NCBI GenBank assembly: GCA_001898035.1
Contig: MKRX01000026.1
Coordinates: 41,367-105,366, forward strand
Reading direction: 5' to 3'
Source: Armatimonadetes bacterium 55-13
GTDB taxonomy: Bacteria > Armatimonadota > Fimbriimonadia > Fimbriimonadales > Fimbriimonadaceae
DNA length: 64,000 nt
This document shows positions 16,766-25,377 of this stretch, piece by piece; positions within the stretch are counted from its first letter, which is position 1, and the number at the start of each line of letters is the position of its first letter. Below the pieces are notes generated by a model. It saw only the letters and a list, made by a program, of their open reading frames with translations, searched no databases and was not told the origin of the DNA. The position numbers and the translations under genes were made by a program.

Positions 16766-19327
16766 ATGGCTACTCATTACGCCACGTTTGTAGCCATCAC
16801 CATTCCTCGTCCCTTCAAGCCCAAGGCGACGAAGAAATCGGACCCGCTAACCGTTGCCATCGAGAAGCTATTCGCGGCTAACGCGCAACTGCTTGCCAGT
16901 CGAAACGATAAGGTTTGGTCCACTACGCTGCAGTTCTCCAGCGTCGGCGAGGCCCTGCGAATCGTCGGCGAGTTTGCCCGTCGGTTAGTCGCCCTCAATC
17001 AGAACGTTCCTTTCCACATCGGCGTCTCTACGGGCGAAATCGCGCACGAGCAGCCCAACCTCACCGATTTGCCCTATCAACGCGCGCAATGGCTGGCCGA
17101 CGTTGCTCCCCAAAACTGCATCCTCATTTCCAGCATCACCAACGCCATTGCGGAGGACCTGGAGCTCTTTCCCTACTGGGCGATCTGTCTCGGTGAACTT
17201 CATAACGTTCAAATGGGCCGAACCGAAACCGTCTGGGCCCTCCGCCACTTTGAACTTCCCGAACCCGAACCCTTCCGAGACGACCTCACCGCCCGTCACA
17301 ACATCCCGCTGTCCGACACGCTTGTCATTGGCCGCAGCGACGAGATCGAGCAGATCCAAGTCCAACTCCAAAGAGACCGTTGGGTCACCCTTCTCGGCCC
17401 GAGCGGCGTTGGCAAATCGGTTTTGGCTCATCGAGTAGCGCGTGAACTCTGCATTGAATTAGACGAGGAAGAAGGCACTCCCCTCATGCGCGATGGCGTA
17501 AGATTCGTTGACCTTGCCGGAGCAACCACGCGTGATGAAGTGGTTGGTCGCATGTTCGCGGCCATTGGGATGCAAGTCGAACACCTTGGGGCAATTTCCG
17601 ATGCGATGATTCGGAAGTACTTCGGAAATCGCCGCCACTTGATCCTATTTGATGGGTGCGAGCGGGCCGTCCCAGACGTTAGCCAAATCATCAAGTCGCT
17701 TCTATCGACGAGTGGCGTCTACGTACTCGCTACATCCACAACGCCACTTGAGCCATCTAACGATCACTCCTTCAGAATTCAACCACTAGGCATCCCGCCA
17801 ACATCGAAGTCTCTGTCCCTTGAGGATCTGGAGACATACGAAGCGACTGCCCTTATGTTGGATCGCATGCGATTGATTCACCACGGGTATCACCCCAACC
17901 CGGACGAAATCAAACTGATCGTTGAAATATGCCGATCGCTAGCTGGGCATCCCCTTGCCATTTCACTTGCTGCAAAGAGAACACGTTCCGAGTCGCTCCA
18001 AGAAGTTCTTGCTCTTGTCCAGGGAAAGAAGCAAGACGCCCATTTGGAACGGGAAGGACGTCACGATAGCCTTAGCGCCTCGGTAAGGTGGACCATCGAT
18101 AGCCTTCCCCCAGCCACGTGCAGCGTTCTGGAATGGGCTTCCGTTTTTGAAGACATTTGGATGCCGGATGATCTTGCTGAACTGATTGGCGAGGAGGTCA
18201 AGACGATTCGCGCGCCCATTGAGTTTTTAGAGGACTTAGGGCTGATTGTCGAATCAAATCTCCTAGAAGAGCGTGCGGGATACAGGCTCGAATCTCACAT
18301 TCGAACGGCGATTCGCGATTCGCTGGAGCGCGAAAAGGACTGGCGTGACATACGTGAGCAGCACTTCATGTATTTCTATGCCAAGTTTGCCGCTCTCATG
18401 CCGCTCACCGGCGCCAATCAAGCGGAAAATCTTGCGAAGCTTGACGCCATGCGAGCCGATTTCGAATCGGCTTTGCGATTTCTGATTGAAGTCAGAAAAT
18501 CTCCGCGAGACTTCCTGGAAGTTTCTAGGCAATGCTGGTCTTATTGGTATCGACGAAATCGATTAAGATCTGGCATATCTCTGGCAGATGAGTGTCTGGC
18601 AATCTGTGGCCCAGAAGACAAGGAAGAACTCGTCTCCATGGACATTCTTGCTTCAATTTTTCTTACGAAAGCTGGGGACACCGAACAAGCCATTTCACGC
18701 CTCAAGCGCGCCTATGAGACGGTCAAAGATATGAACGATCTTGTGCTTCGGGCTCGTGTGTTGGTGAACTTATCGTCAGCATACTGGGCTAATGCAAATC
18801 CCGAACTTTCATTGGAATGCGGTCAAGAGGCGCTGGCGCTTGGCCGGGAAGCAAATCACGTTCCCATGATTCATTCTGCTCTGAGCAATGTCGCAGGAGC
18901 AGCTCTGAATCTTGGGCTTCACGAACTCTATGTCGATTGTCTTCAGGAGTATGAGCAGATTGGCGCAAGCACCTCCGATCACCGAACAAAATGGGGAATC
19001 GACATCGGCTGGGCAGAAATTCTGTGTGAGACCGGAAAGTATGACGAAGCTCTTGAGAGGATTGAGCTTTCCCTGGCCCATGCCGAACGATCAGGCGATC
19101 CAACAATTGTGGGCAGATCCTACCTCTGGCGGTCTCAAATCATGCTTGAGCTAGGCAGATTCGAAGAGTCGGCCGAGAACCTGGGAAGATGCCTTTACCG
19201 TCTGTCCTCGGGAGATCAGGCCCCCTTCAAAGTCAACGAGATCAGAATCGCCCGGATCGAAGGCAGACTTAGAAATGCCATTGGCGATGCGAACCTAAAC
19301 TTCTACAAATTAATCGGGTCTGGCTAA
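16766..19327 (+). CDS. STAND-type ATPase with degenerate nucleotide-cyclase-like N-domain and TPR repeats
   Basis: An 853-residue soluble protein. Residues about 1-165 look like a degenerate class III cyclase homology domain (EALRIVGEFARRLVALNQNVPFHIGVSTGE ... QRAQWLADVAPQNCILIS), lacking obvious metal-binding aspartates. Then an NB-ARC/AAA-type NTPase: Walker A GPSGVGKS with Lys217 and Walker B HLILFDGCERA near 291. A winged-helix-like section follows (about 430-530), and a TPR array fills about 560-840 (AISRLKRAYETVKDMNDLVLRARVLVNLSSAYW; the last third is helical throughout). This layout is seen in signal-transduction ATPases related to AfsR/LuxR-type regulators, but no DNA-binding or enzymatic output domain is evident. 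Role unknown: regulator scaffold or stress/defence sensor. Confidence 0.78.
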   Translation: MATHYATFVAITIPRPFKPKATKKSDPLTVAIEKLFAANAQLLASRNDKVWSTTLQFSSVGEALRIVGEFARRLVALNQNVPFHIGVSTGEIAHEQPNLTDLPYQRAQWLADVAPQNCILISSITNAIAEDLELFPYWAICLGELHNVQMGRTETVWALRHFELPEPEPFRDDLTARHNIPLSDTLVIGRSDEIEQIQVQLQRDRWVTLLGPSGVGKSVLAHRVARELCIELDEEEGTPLMRDGVRFVDLAGATTRDEVVGRMFAAIGMQVEHLGAISDAMIRKYFGNRRHLILFDGCERAVPDVSQIIKSLLSTSGVYVLATSTTPLEPSNDHSFRIQPLGIPPTSKSLSLEDLETYEATALMLDRMRLIHHGYHPNPDEIKLIVEICRSLAGHPLAISLAAKRTRSESLQEVLALVQGKKQDAHLEREGRHDSLSASVRWTIDSLPPATCSVLEWASVFEDIWMPDDLAELIGEEVKTIRAPIEFLEDLGLIVESNLLEERAGYRLESHIRTAIRDSLEREKDWRDIREQHFMYFYAKFAALMPLTGANQAENLAKLDAMRADFESALRFLIEVRKSPRDFLEVSRQCWSYWYRRNRLRSGISLADECLAICGPEDKEELVSMDILASIFLTKAGDTEQAISRLKRAYETVKDMNDLVLRARVLVNLSSAYWANANPELSLECGQEALALGREANHVPMIHSALSNVAGAALNLGLHELYVDCLQEYEQIGASTSDHRTKWGIDIGWAEILCETGKYDEALERIELSLAHAERSGDPTIVGRSYLWRSQIMLELGRFEESAENLGRCLYRLSSGDQAPFKVNEIRIARIEGRLRNAIGDANLNFYKLIGSG

Positions 19328-19372
19328 CAATCATTTCAAGTAAATAGTACTTATAAATTTCTTTTATTTCTG

Positions 19373-19378
19373 TACTAT
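19373..19378 (+). promoter_or_regulatory. candidate -10 element close to a start codon
   Basis: TACTAT ends 10 bases before the ATG at 19389, in an A/T-rich stretch. If used, transcription would begin within a few bases of the start codon (leaderless or near-leaderless mRNA). There is no Shine-Dalgarno sequence. Confidence 0.3.
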
Positions 19379-19388
19379 ATTACTTTTG

Positions 19389-19775
19389 ATGTTTACAAGA
19401 CCACTAAAACTTACTTTAGGCTTATCATTGGCGTTACTTAGCACTGCCATCCTGGCTTTGTGTTGGTCAGACCCTCAATTCGTCATACCGTTAGCACCCA
19501 ACGGCCAAGTCCAGGCCGGTGATACCGTCGGATACCAGGTGGTGCTAACTCACGCCTGTACCAGCAATCAGGTTATTGATTTATCCACCGATAACCCGGA
19601 TGCATTCGACTCATTTCCGAGCACGGTGACCGTCACCGCTGGCAACTCCAGCGCAGTCTTTTACGCGACGACCGCCGAGGACGCCGAAGGATCGATCCAA
19701 GTTTCGGCGTCGGCCAACGGCAAAACGGCAATCGGCGTCATGGAGATTCTCCAACCGCAAGACGCCGGACATTAG
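19389..19775 (+). CDS. small secreted Ig-like protein of unknown function
   Basis: A 128-residue protein with an N-terminal hydrophobic segment (LTLGLSLALLSTAILALCW) that works as a signal peptide or anchor. The mature part is beta-rich: VQAGDTVGYQVVLTHACTSNQVIDLSTDNPDAF ... VTAGNSSAVFYATT resembles a bacterial Ig-like fold (invasin/Big type: strand, 'D-x-V', then 'T-V-T-V-x-A-G-x-S'). The ATG at 19389 is chosen over a TTG one codon upstream. A large hairpin follows the gene. No partner gene is evident. I do not recognise a specific family. Confidence 0.65.
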   Translation: MFTRPLKLTLGLSLALLSTAILALCWSDPQFVIPLAPNGQVQAGDTVGYQVVLTHACTSNQVIDLSTDNPDAFDSFPSTVTVTAGNSSAVFYATTAEDAEGSIQVSASANGKTAIGVMEILQPQDAGH

Positions 19776-19785
19776 CCCATCTGTT

Positions 19786-19835
19786 GACAGCGCCCCGCGC
19801 CCGGCGTATAGGAGGACCGGGCGCCGGGCGCTGTC
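19786..19835 (+). terminator. large G+C-rich hairpin
   Basis: Arms of about 19 bases (gacagcgccccgcgcccgg and its near-complement, one bulge on each side) separated by 12 bases lie 11 bases after the small secreted protein gene. Very stable, but followed by TGGGTCCTCCC rather than a T-run, so it may be a transcript-end stabiliser as much as an intrinsic terminator. Confidence 0.5.
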
Positions 19836-19899
19836 TGGGTCCTCCCTCACTTTTCGTTGCCCTCGCGAAGATGGCTTGATATACTCGCCTCATCTTCCT

Positions 19900-22800
19900 A
19901 TGAGAGCAACTTTCTCGATTTACACCATCCTGGTCGTAGCGGGGACCGCCCTCGCCAACGATCCGTCCAAACCCCTCCTGGCGAGAAACCCCACCCTAAG
20001 TGAGACCTCCATCGTTTTCGAGTACGGTACCGATCTCTGGTCCGTACCCCGAGCGGGCGGGCAGGCGAGGCGACTGACGATCGGCGCCGGATTAGAGGTA
20101 GAGCCCCACTTCTCGCCTGACGGCAAATGGGTGGCCTTCACGGGAGACTACGATGGCAACCAAGACGTTTACGTCGTCCCCGCCACCGGTGGCACCCCCA
20201 GACGACTTACTTTTCATCCCGTCAGCGATGAAGTGCAGGGATGGACGCCTGATGGAAAGTCGATTCTGTTCTCGTCCTCATTCGAGCAAAGCCTTGGGCA
20301 AAACCGGCTCTACACCGTGCCCCTTCAGGGAGGATGGCCCAAAGCTCTTCCGCTCCCCCGAGGCATGACCGGCTCACTGTCTCCAGACAGCAGCAAAATT
20401 GCCTATATCCCGCACGATCTGTGGCAGCCAGAATGGAAGCGGTACCAGGGCGGACAGACTACGCCGATCTGGATAGCACGACTCTCCGATTCCAAAATCG
20501 AAAAGGTCCCCCGCCAAAATTCCAACGACCGATTCCCCATGTGGATTGGCGATAAGGTCTATTTCGTGTCCGACCGCAGCGGACGAAGCACCCTGTTCGC
20601 CTATGACACCGGTTCGAAAAAGGTGAGCCAGCTCCTCTCGCCGGCCGACTTTGAAATCAAATCCGCCTCCGCTGGTGAAGACGCCATCGTCTTCGAACGG
20701 ATCGGGTCGATCTACCTCTACGATCTCAAGGCGAAGTCCGAGAAGAAGGTCCCCATTGAGATCGATGACGACCTCCTAGAAGTCCGTCCCGGATACCGCG
20801 CCGTCGGCGACCAGATTCAAGCCGCCGACGTCTCTCCGAATGGCATCCGCGCAGTGGTTGAAGCCCGCGGAGATATCTTCACCCTCCCGGTAGACAACGG
20901 CGACCCTCGAAATATCACCCAAACGCCCGGGGTAGCCGAACGCACCCCGCTCTGGTCCCCCGACGGTAAGAAGATCGCCTATCTTACCGACGCCAGTGGA
21001 AACTACGAGCTCAATGTCGTGGATCAGATGGACGGGACCAAACCGGAAGTCTACAAGCTCTCGGACACGCCCAGTTGGTATCACTCGCTCGCTTGGTCGC
21101 CAGACTCCAAGAAAATTGTCTACGTGGATCAGTCTTTGCGGATGTACATCCTGGATCTGGAAACCAAGAAGTACATTCAAATTGATCGGGAGCCCTACTA
21201 TTTCTTCGGCGACTCACTCAATCCCAATTGGTCGCCCGACAGCAAGTGGATCACTTACACCAAGCGCCTAAAAAATAAGCTTCAGGCCGTATTTCTTTAC
21301 AGCCTAGAGACCGGAAAGTCGACCCAAGTCACCGACGGTCTCAGTCAGGCGGATAACGCGGTCTTCGATCGCGGCGGAAGATTGCTCTATTTCATGGCCA
21401 GCACCGACGTCGCCCAAACGCTCTCCGTCGGCGGCATGAGTTCCATGGATCACCAGGTGACTCGAAGCATCTATGTGACGGTTCTGCGCAACAGCGACCC
21501 TTCCCCCCTCGCGCCAGAAAGCGACGAGGAAGAGGGCGATACCCAGCGATCTCCTGGCAAGCCAGATCCCGCCGTCAAGATTGACTTGGACGGCATTTCC
21601 CAGCGCATCCTCTCGGTGCCGCTTCCACCCGCTCCCTACGATTCTTTGGTAGCCCTCACTCCCAAGAGCTTCGTCGTCCTCCGAGGCGGGTCGGCGATCA
21701 AGTACTCCTTCGTCTCGCGTCGGCCCATGCCGTTTGGCAACGGCATCCAGTTCATCATCCCGACCCCGCACGGCGATAAAGCCCTCATTCAAATGGGCGG
21801 CAGCGTGGCCATCGTGTCTACCATGACTCCTCCTCAACCCGGTCAAGGCGTGGTCGGTACGGACGGGATGCAGGCCATGATCGACCCGAAGGCGGAATGG
21901 CGGCAGATGTTCTTCGAGGTCTGGCGCAACATGCGAGACTTCCTCTACGATCCGAACACCCACGGCTTGGACATTCAAAAAGTCATCGCCCGGTACCAGC
22001 CCTACCTTGAGAACCTCAGCAGTCGCGCGGACTACAACTATCTCATGCAGGATATGTTGAACGAGGTCACCATCGGCCACACGTTCTCCGGCGGCGGAGA
22101 CGTGCCCTCTTCGACCCGCGTTCCGGGCGGCCTCCTCGGCGCGGACTACTCTATCGAGGGTGGTCGTTACTGTTTCGCTCGTATCTACAACGGCGAAAAC
22201 TGGAACCCCGGACTCCGCGCTCCGCTCACCCAACCGGGCGCTACAGTAAAAGAGGGCGAATACCTGCTCGCCGTCAATGGAAAGGAACTCACCGCCAAAG
22301 ACAACGTCTTTGAGGCGTTCGAGAACACCGCCGGAAAACAGGTCCGAATCAAAGTTGGGGCCTCGCCCAGCCTCGCCACCGCGCGGGAGATCGTCGTTGT
22401 TCCCGTCGGCTCCGAGTACTCACTGCGCTACAAAGCCTGGGTTGAGGATAACCGCCGAAAGGTCGATTCCCTGTCGGGTGGCAAGATTTCGTACATCCAC
22501 ATGCCCGACACGGGTGGAAGCGGCTACACCAGCTTTAACCGCTACTTCATGTCCCAACTGGACAAGGACGCCGTTCTCGTCGATGACCGGTTCAACCAGG
22601 GCGGTGCGCTCTCCGATTACGTCGTTCAAATCCTGACGCGGCAAGTACTCGGCAACGGCGCTCAACGCGATAGCGAGGATTTCCCTATCCCCATCTTCTC
22701 GAACGAGGGGCCCAAGGCGATGCTGATCAATGAGATGGCGGGGTCAGGAGGAGACGCTCTCCCCTGGTTCTTCCGCACTGGCAAGGTCGGTCCACTTATC

Positions 22801-23109
22801 GGCAAGCGGACCTGGGGCGGACTTGTCGCCGCTGGTCAGGGAGTACCCCTTATGGGTGGCGGATTCGCTACCGCTCCGCAAGTGGCGATCTATGGACTCA
22901 ACGGTGAATGGGAGGTCGAAAATCACGGCGTCGCACCGGACATCGAGGTCGACGAAGATCCTTACCTGTGGCGACAGGGGCAAGATCCTCAATTGGAAAC
23001 GGCGGTCAAGGTCCTTCTCGAAGCGCTTAAGAAGAACCCACCCAAGAAGTACAGGCGCCCCGCCTATCCCAACTATCACAAAAACGACGGACTGGGCAAA
23101 GGCAACTAA
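19900..23109 (+). CDS. tricorn-like S41 peptidase with PD40 beta-propellers
   Basis: A 1069-residue exported protease. Signal peptide MRATFSIYTILVVAGTALA. Residues about 35-520 contain repeated PD40/WD40-like propeller blades (FSPDGKWVAFTGDYDGNQDVYVV; WSPDGKKIAYLTDASGNYEL; WSPDSKKIVYVD). A PDZ-like segment lies near 770-850 (VKEGEYLLAVNGKEL), then the S41/tail-specific protease core with catalytic Ser949 in NEMAGSGGD. This architecture is that of the Thermoplasma tricorn protease and its bacterial homologues, which trim peptides. Here a signal peptide points to an envelope location. The ATG at 19900 is preferred to a TTG at 19876, because it begins directly at the signal peptide. Stands alone, with a terminator directly after it. 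Confidence 0.9.
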   Translation: MRATFSIYTILVVAGTALANDPSKPLLARNPTLSETSIVFEYGTDLWSVPRAGGQARRLTIGAGLEVEPHFSPDGKWVAFTGDYDGNQDVYVVPATGGTPRRLTFHPVSDEVQGWTPDGKSILFSSSFEQSLGQNRLYTVPLQGGWPKALPLPRGMTGSLSPDSSKIAYIPHDLWQPEWKRYQGGQTTPIWIARLSDSKIEKVPRQNSNDRFPMWIGDKVYFVSDRSGRSTLFAYDTGSKKVSQLLSPADFEIKSASAGEDAIVFERIGSIYLYDLKAKSEKKVPIEIDDDLLEVRPGYRAVGDQIQAADVSPNGIRAVVEARGDIFTLPVDNGDPRNITQTPGVAERTPLWSPDGKKIAYLTDASGNYELNVVDQMDGTKPEVYKLSDTPSWYHSLAWSPDSKKIVYVDQSLRMYILDLETKKYIQIDREPYYFFGDSLNPNWSPDSKWITYTKRLKNKLQAVFLYSLETGKSTQVTDGLSQADNAVFDRGGRLLYFMASTDVAQTLSVGGMSSMDHQVTRSIYVTVLRNSDPSPLAPESDEEEGDTQRSPGKPDPAVKIDLDGISQRILSVPLPPAPYDSLVALTPKSFVVLRGGSAIKYSFVSRRPMPFGNGIQFIIPTPHGDKALIQMGGSVAIVSTMTPPQPGQGVVGTDGMQAMIDPKAEWRQMFFEVWRNMRDFLYDPNTHGLDIQKVIARYQPYLENLSSRADYNYLMQDMLNEVTIGHTFSGGGDVPSSTRVPGGLLGADYSIEGGRYCFARIYNGENWNPGLRAPLTQPGATVKEGEYLLAVNGKELTAKDNVFEAFENTAGKQVRIKVGASPSLATAREIVVVPVGSEYSLRYKAWVEDNRRKVDSLSGGKISYIHMPDTGGSGYTSFNRYFMSQLDKDAVLVDDRFNQGGALSDYVVQILTRQVLGNGAQRDSEDFPIPIFSNEGPKAMLINEMAGSGGDALPWFFRTGKVGPLIGKRTWGGLVAAGQGVPLMGGGFATAPQVAIYGLNGEWEVENHGVAPDIEVDEDPYLWRQGQDPQLETAVKVLLEALKKNPPKKYRRPAYPNYHKNDGLGKGN

Positions 23110-23115
23110 TCCGCC

Positions 23116-23142
23116 AAGGGCTCTCCTTTAACGAGAGCCCTT
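23116..23142. terminator. shared terminator between convergent genes
   Basis: A 10-bp stem (aagggctctc/gagagccctt) with a 7-base loop closes the tricorn-like gene and is followed by TTCAACTC. The stop codon of the opposing sulfatase gene falls inside the loop, so the same hairpin can serve both directions. Confidence 0.7.
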
Positions 23143-24567
23143 TTCAACTCGTCCCGGGGCACGGACTCCATGCCCCTTGATCTTCTTAATCGAATCTCCC
23201 AGGTCTGCCCTCGCTTCATCCGCCAATTTCTGGAGCTTGGCGACAATCGCGGGATACCGGGCGGAAACGTCCATTTTCTCGCCTGGATCGTTGGCAAGGT
23301 TGTAAAGTGCCATGGGCACCGGGATGTTCACCTCCCCCGCCCACTTTCCGCCCCGACCCGGCAAGCCCGCCTGATGCCGATCCGTATGCGGAAGTTGGAG
23401 TTTCCAGTTCTGCCAACGAAGCGCACGGAGTTCCCCCGGATAGTAGTAATAGAAAACGTCGTGAGCGGCTGTCGCCTCCGGCTTGCCACTGACCAAATCC
23501 CAGGCGTTGACTCCGTCGATCTGTTTGGCAGGAAGCGTTGCGCCGGTCACATGGCAAAGCGTGGGGACCACATCAAGCGCGGTGAGGAACTTATCTTCGA
23601 CTCGCCCCGCAGGAACGTGCCCGGGCCAACGAACGATGCACGGCTCCCGAAATCCTCCCTCAAACGTTGTGCCTTTCCCTTCTCGAAATGGTCCTGCCGA
23701 ACCTGCGTGATCCCCATAGGGCAGCCAAGGTCCATTGTCAGCGGTAAACCAGACCAGCGTATCGTCATCTAAGCCATTTCGTTTCAGGGCTCTCAGCACC
23801 TCTCCCACCGCCCAGTCCACCTCCATCACCGTGTCCGCATACAGGTTCACGCGACTCTTTCCTCGGAAGGAACTCGAAACTCCCAGAGGTACGTGAACCA
23901 TGCTGTGAGGCAAATATAAGAAGAACGGATGGTTCTTGTGACGATGAATGAAATCCACCGCCTTTTCTGTGTACCTTCGCGTCAGTCTGTCTTGGTCGGC
24001 CAGCGTTGAGATCGTATCCACGACCTTTTCGTTTTGGAACAGGTGCAGCGTCGGCCATCGCTTGCCATTCGGTGGCCACATGTCGTTGGAATAGGGCAAC
24101 CCGAAATACTCGTCGAACCCCTGAGCTCGCGGCATCAAATTGTTGACCCCCAAGTGCCATTTCCCAATCATCCCGGTCGCATAGCCTCGCGCCTTGAGCA
24201 GTTCCGCCAAGGTTTGTTCGTCCAGGGAAAGCCCGGTCGGTGAATCGGGATTGAGCACCTCCGGCACGCTCACCCGTTGCGGATAGCACCCAGTCAAGAT
24301 CGCTGCCCGAGAAGGGCTACAACCTGGCGAGGCCACCAAGAAATCGGTAAACCGTGTGCCTTCAGCAGCCATCCTGTCCAAGATGGGTGTCTGATATTGG
24401 GTCTGCCCATAGCAACTCAAGTCCCCCCAGCCCATGTCGTCGATAAAGATCAAAACGATGTTGGGTGGACGCTTCTGAGTCGCTGGCGCTAATTTGCTCG
24501 CCATCGCCCCGCCGACCATGGCAAGGCAAAAAAGAAGACTAAGAAGCGAACAAATCGGGCGAGCCAT
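23128..24567 (-). CDS. secreted sulfatase (formylglycine-dependent, type I)
   Basis: A 479-residue exported sulfatase. A signal peptide covers about 1-24. NIVLIFIDDMGWGDLSCYG supplies the metal-binding Asp pair. CSPSRAAILTG (Cys83) is the CxPSR formylglycine site, Cys-type, so it depends on an FGE-like maturase not seen in this window. GKWHLG and the later metal-ligand motif WFTADNGPWLPYGDHAGS are intact. Such enzymes remove sulfate from glycans such as carrageenan, mucin or algal polysaccharides; the substrate cannot be told. Neighbours are unrelated by strand, but the nearby sialidase-fold, fucosidase and esterase genes suggest glycan foraging. Confidence 0.9.
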   Translation of the reverse strand: MARPICSLLSLLFCLAMVGGAMASKLAPATQKRPPNIVLIFIDDMGWGDLSCYGQTQYQTPILDRMAAEGTRFTDFLVASPGCSPSRAAILTGCYPQRVSVPEVLNPDSPTGLSLDEQTLAELLKARGYATGMIGKWHLGVNNLMPRAQGFDEYFGLPYSNDMWPPNGKRWPTLHLFQNEKVVDTISTLADQDRLTRRYTEKAVDFIHRHKNHPFFLYLPHSMVHVPLGVSSSFRGKSRVNLYADTVMEVDWAVGEVLRALKRNGLDDDTLVWFTADNGPWLPYGDHAGSAGPFREGKGTTFEGGFREPCIVRWPGHVPAGRVEDKFLTALDVVPTLCHVTGATLPAKQIDGVNAWDLVSGKPEATAAHDVFYYYYPGELRALRWQNWKLQLPHTDRHQAGLPGRGGKWAGEVNIPVPMALYNLANDPGEKMDVSARYPAIVAKLQKLADEARADLGDSIKKIKGHGVRAPGRVEKGSR

Positions 24568-24651
24568 ACTCCATTGTGAGGAGACGACTCACCCAAGTCA
24601 AGCTGGCCGAACGGCCCATCTCCCCGTCATACGAGATCCGCCCGGGCTGAA

Positions 24652-25308
24652 CTAGCCGAATAGCCCGCCCAAATCTCGGTGTTCACGATCGAACTTTCGC
24701 GGGTCGCGGCCTCGGCGGACGCTTACCCTCGATGCATCCAGAGGAAGGCAAAGTGCAAGGAGATCCCGGTGGGAGGTCTGGGGATCTAGCCAGGCGTCAT
24801 AGTCCTCGGGCGAAAGGATGACGGGCATGCGGTCGTTGAAGGGCTCGACGGTGGAATTCGGCGGGCAGGTGAGCATGGTGCAGCTGATGTACGGCGACTC
24901 CGGATCGCCCCACTTTTCCCAGAGGCCCGCGTAGGCATACATGTCACCACCATCGATGGCGAACTCCAGCGAAGCGCTCTTGCCGCCTTCGTCCACCCAT
25001 TCGCAGTAAGAAGAGCCGATGAGGAGGCAGCGTCGGGATTTGAACGCGGCGCGAAACATAGGTTTCTCCGCGACGGTTTCGGAGCGGGCGTTATAGGCTC
25101 GGCGACCGATGCGGGCGTCTTGAGCCCAAGAGGGGACCAGGCCCCAATGGGCGTAGGCAAGGACTCGACCCTCGGGGGTGTGGCGAACGATTTCTCGTTC
25201 CCGGGAAGGAAAGTTGGCGCGCTCAATGGCCTCATCCAACTCTCCCACGCCGAAGCGTTTCCAGCGGGCGTCTTTTACTTTGGCTTCAATGTAGTCGGCA
25301 ACGCACAT
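24652..25308 (-). CDS. SRAP (YedK/HMCES-like) abasic-site DNA-protein crosslink protein
   Basis: A 218-residue SOS-response-associated peptidase-family protein. These bind single-stranded DNA and form a thiazolidine crosslink with abasic sites through Cys2. The ATG at 25308 is chosen because it gives MC at the N-terminus (Met removed, Cys exposed); an upstream start would bury the Cys at residue 16. Also present are GLVPSWA, YNARSETV (Asn and Glu contacts) and YCEWVDEGG. At the position where the family normally has the catalytic His of a HxRMP motif, this protein reads NDRMPVIL, with Asn (codon AAC) in place of His. N-terminus MCVADY differs from the usual MCGRY. Confidence 0.85.
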   Translation of the reverse strand: MCVADYIEAKVKDARWKRFGVGELDEAIERANFPSREREIVRHTPEGRVLAYAHWGLVPSWAQDARIGRRAYNARSETVAEKPMFRAAFKSRRCLLIGSSYCEWVDEGGKSASLEFAIDGGDMYAYAGLWEKWGDPESPYISCTMLTCPPNSTVEPFNDRMPVILSPEDYDAWLDPQTSHRDLLALCLPLDASRVSVRRGRDPRKFDREHRDLGGLFG

Positions 25309-25377
25309 GTCGTAGTCACTCGGGAAACAGATTAACCGGTTATACGACACTTCTTGCCGGTGGTGTTGCGTTGACTC

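Noticed and set aside
21304-22233. 309-codon minus-strand frame within the tricorn-like gene
   Set aside because: Shadow frame; no signal, start context or motif.
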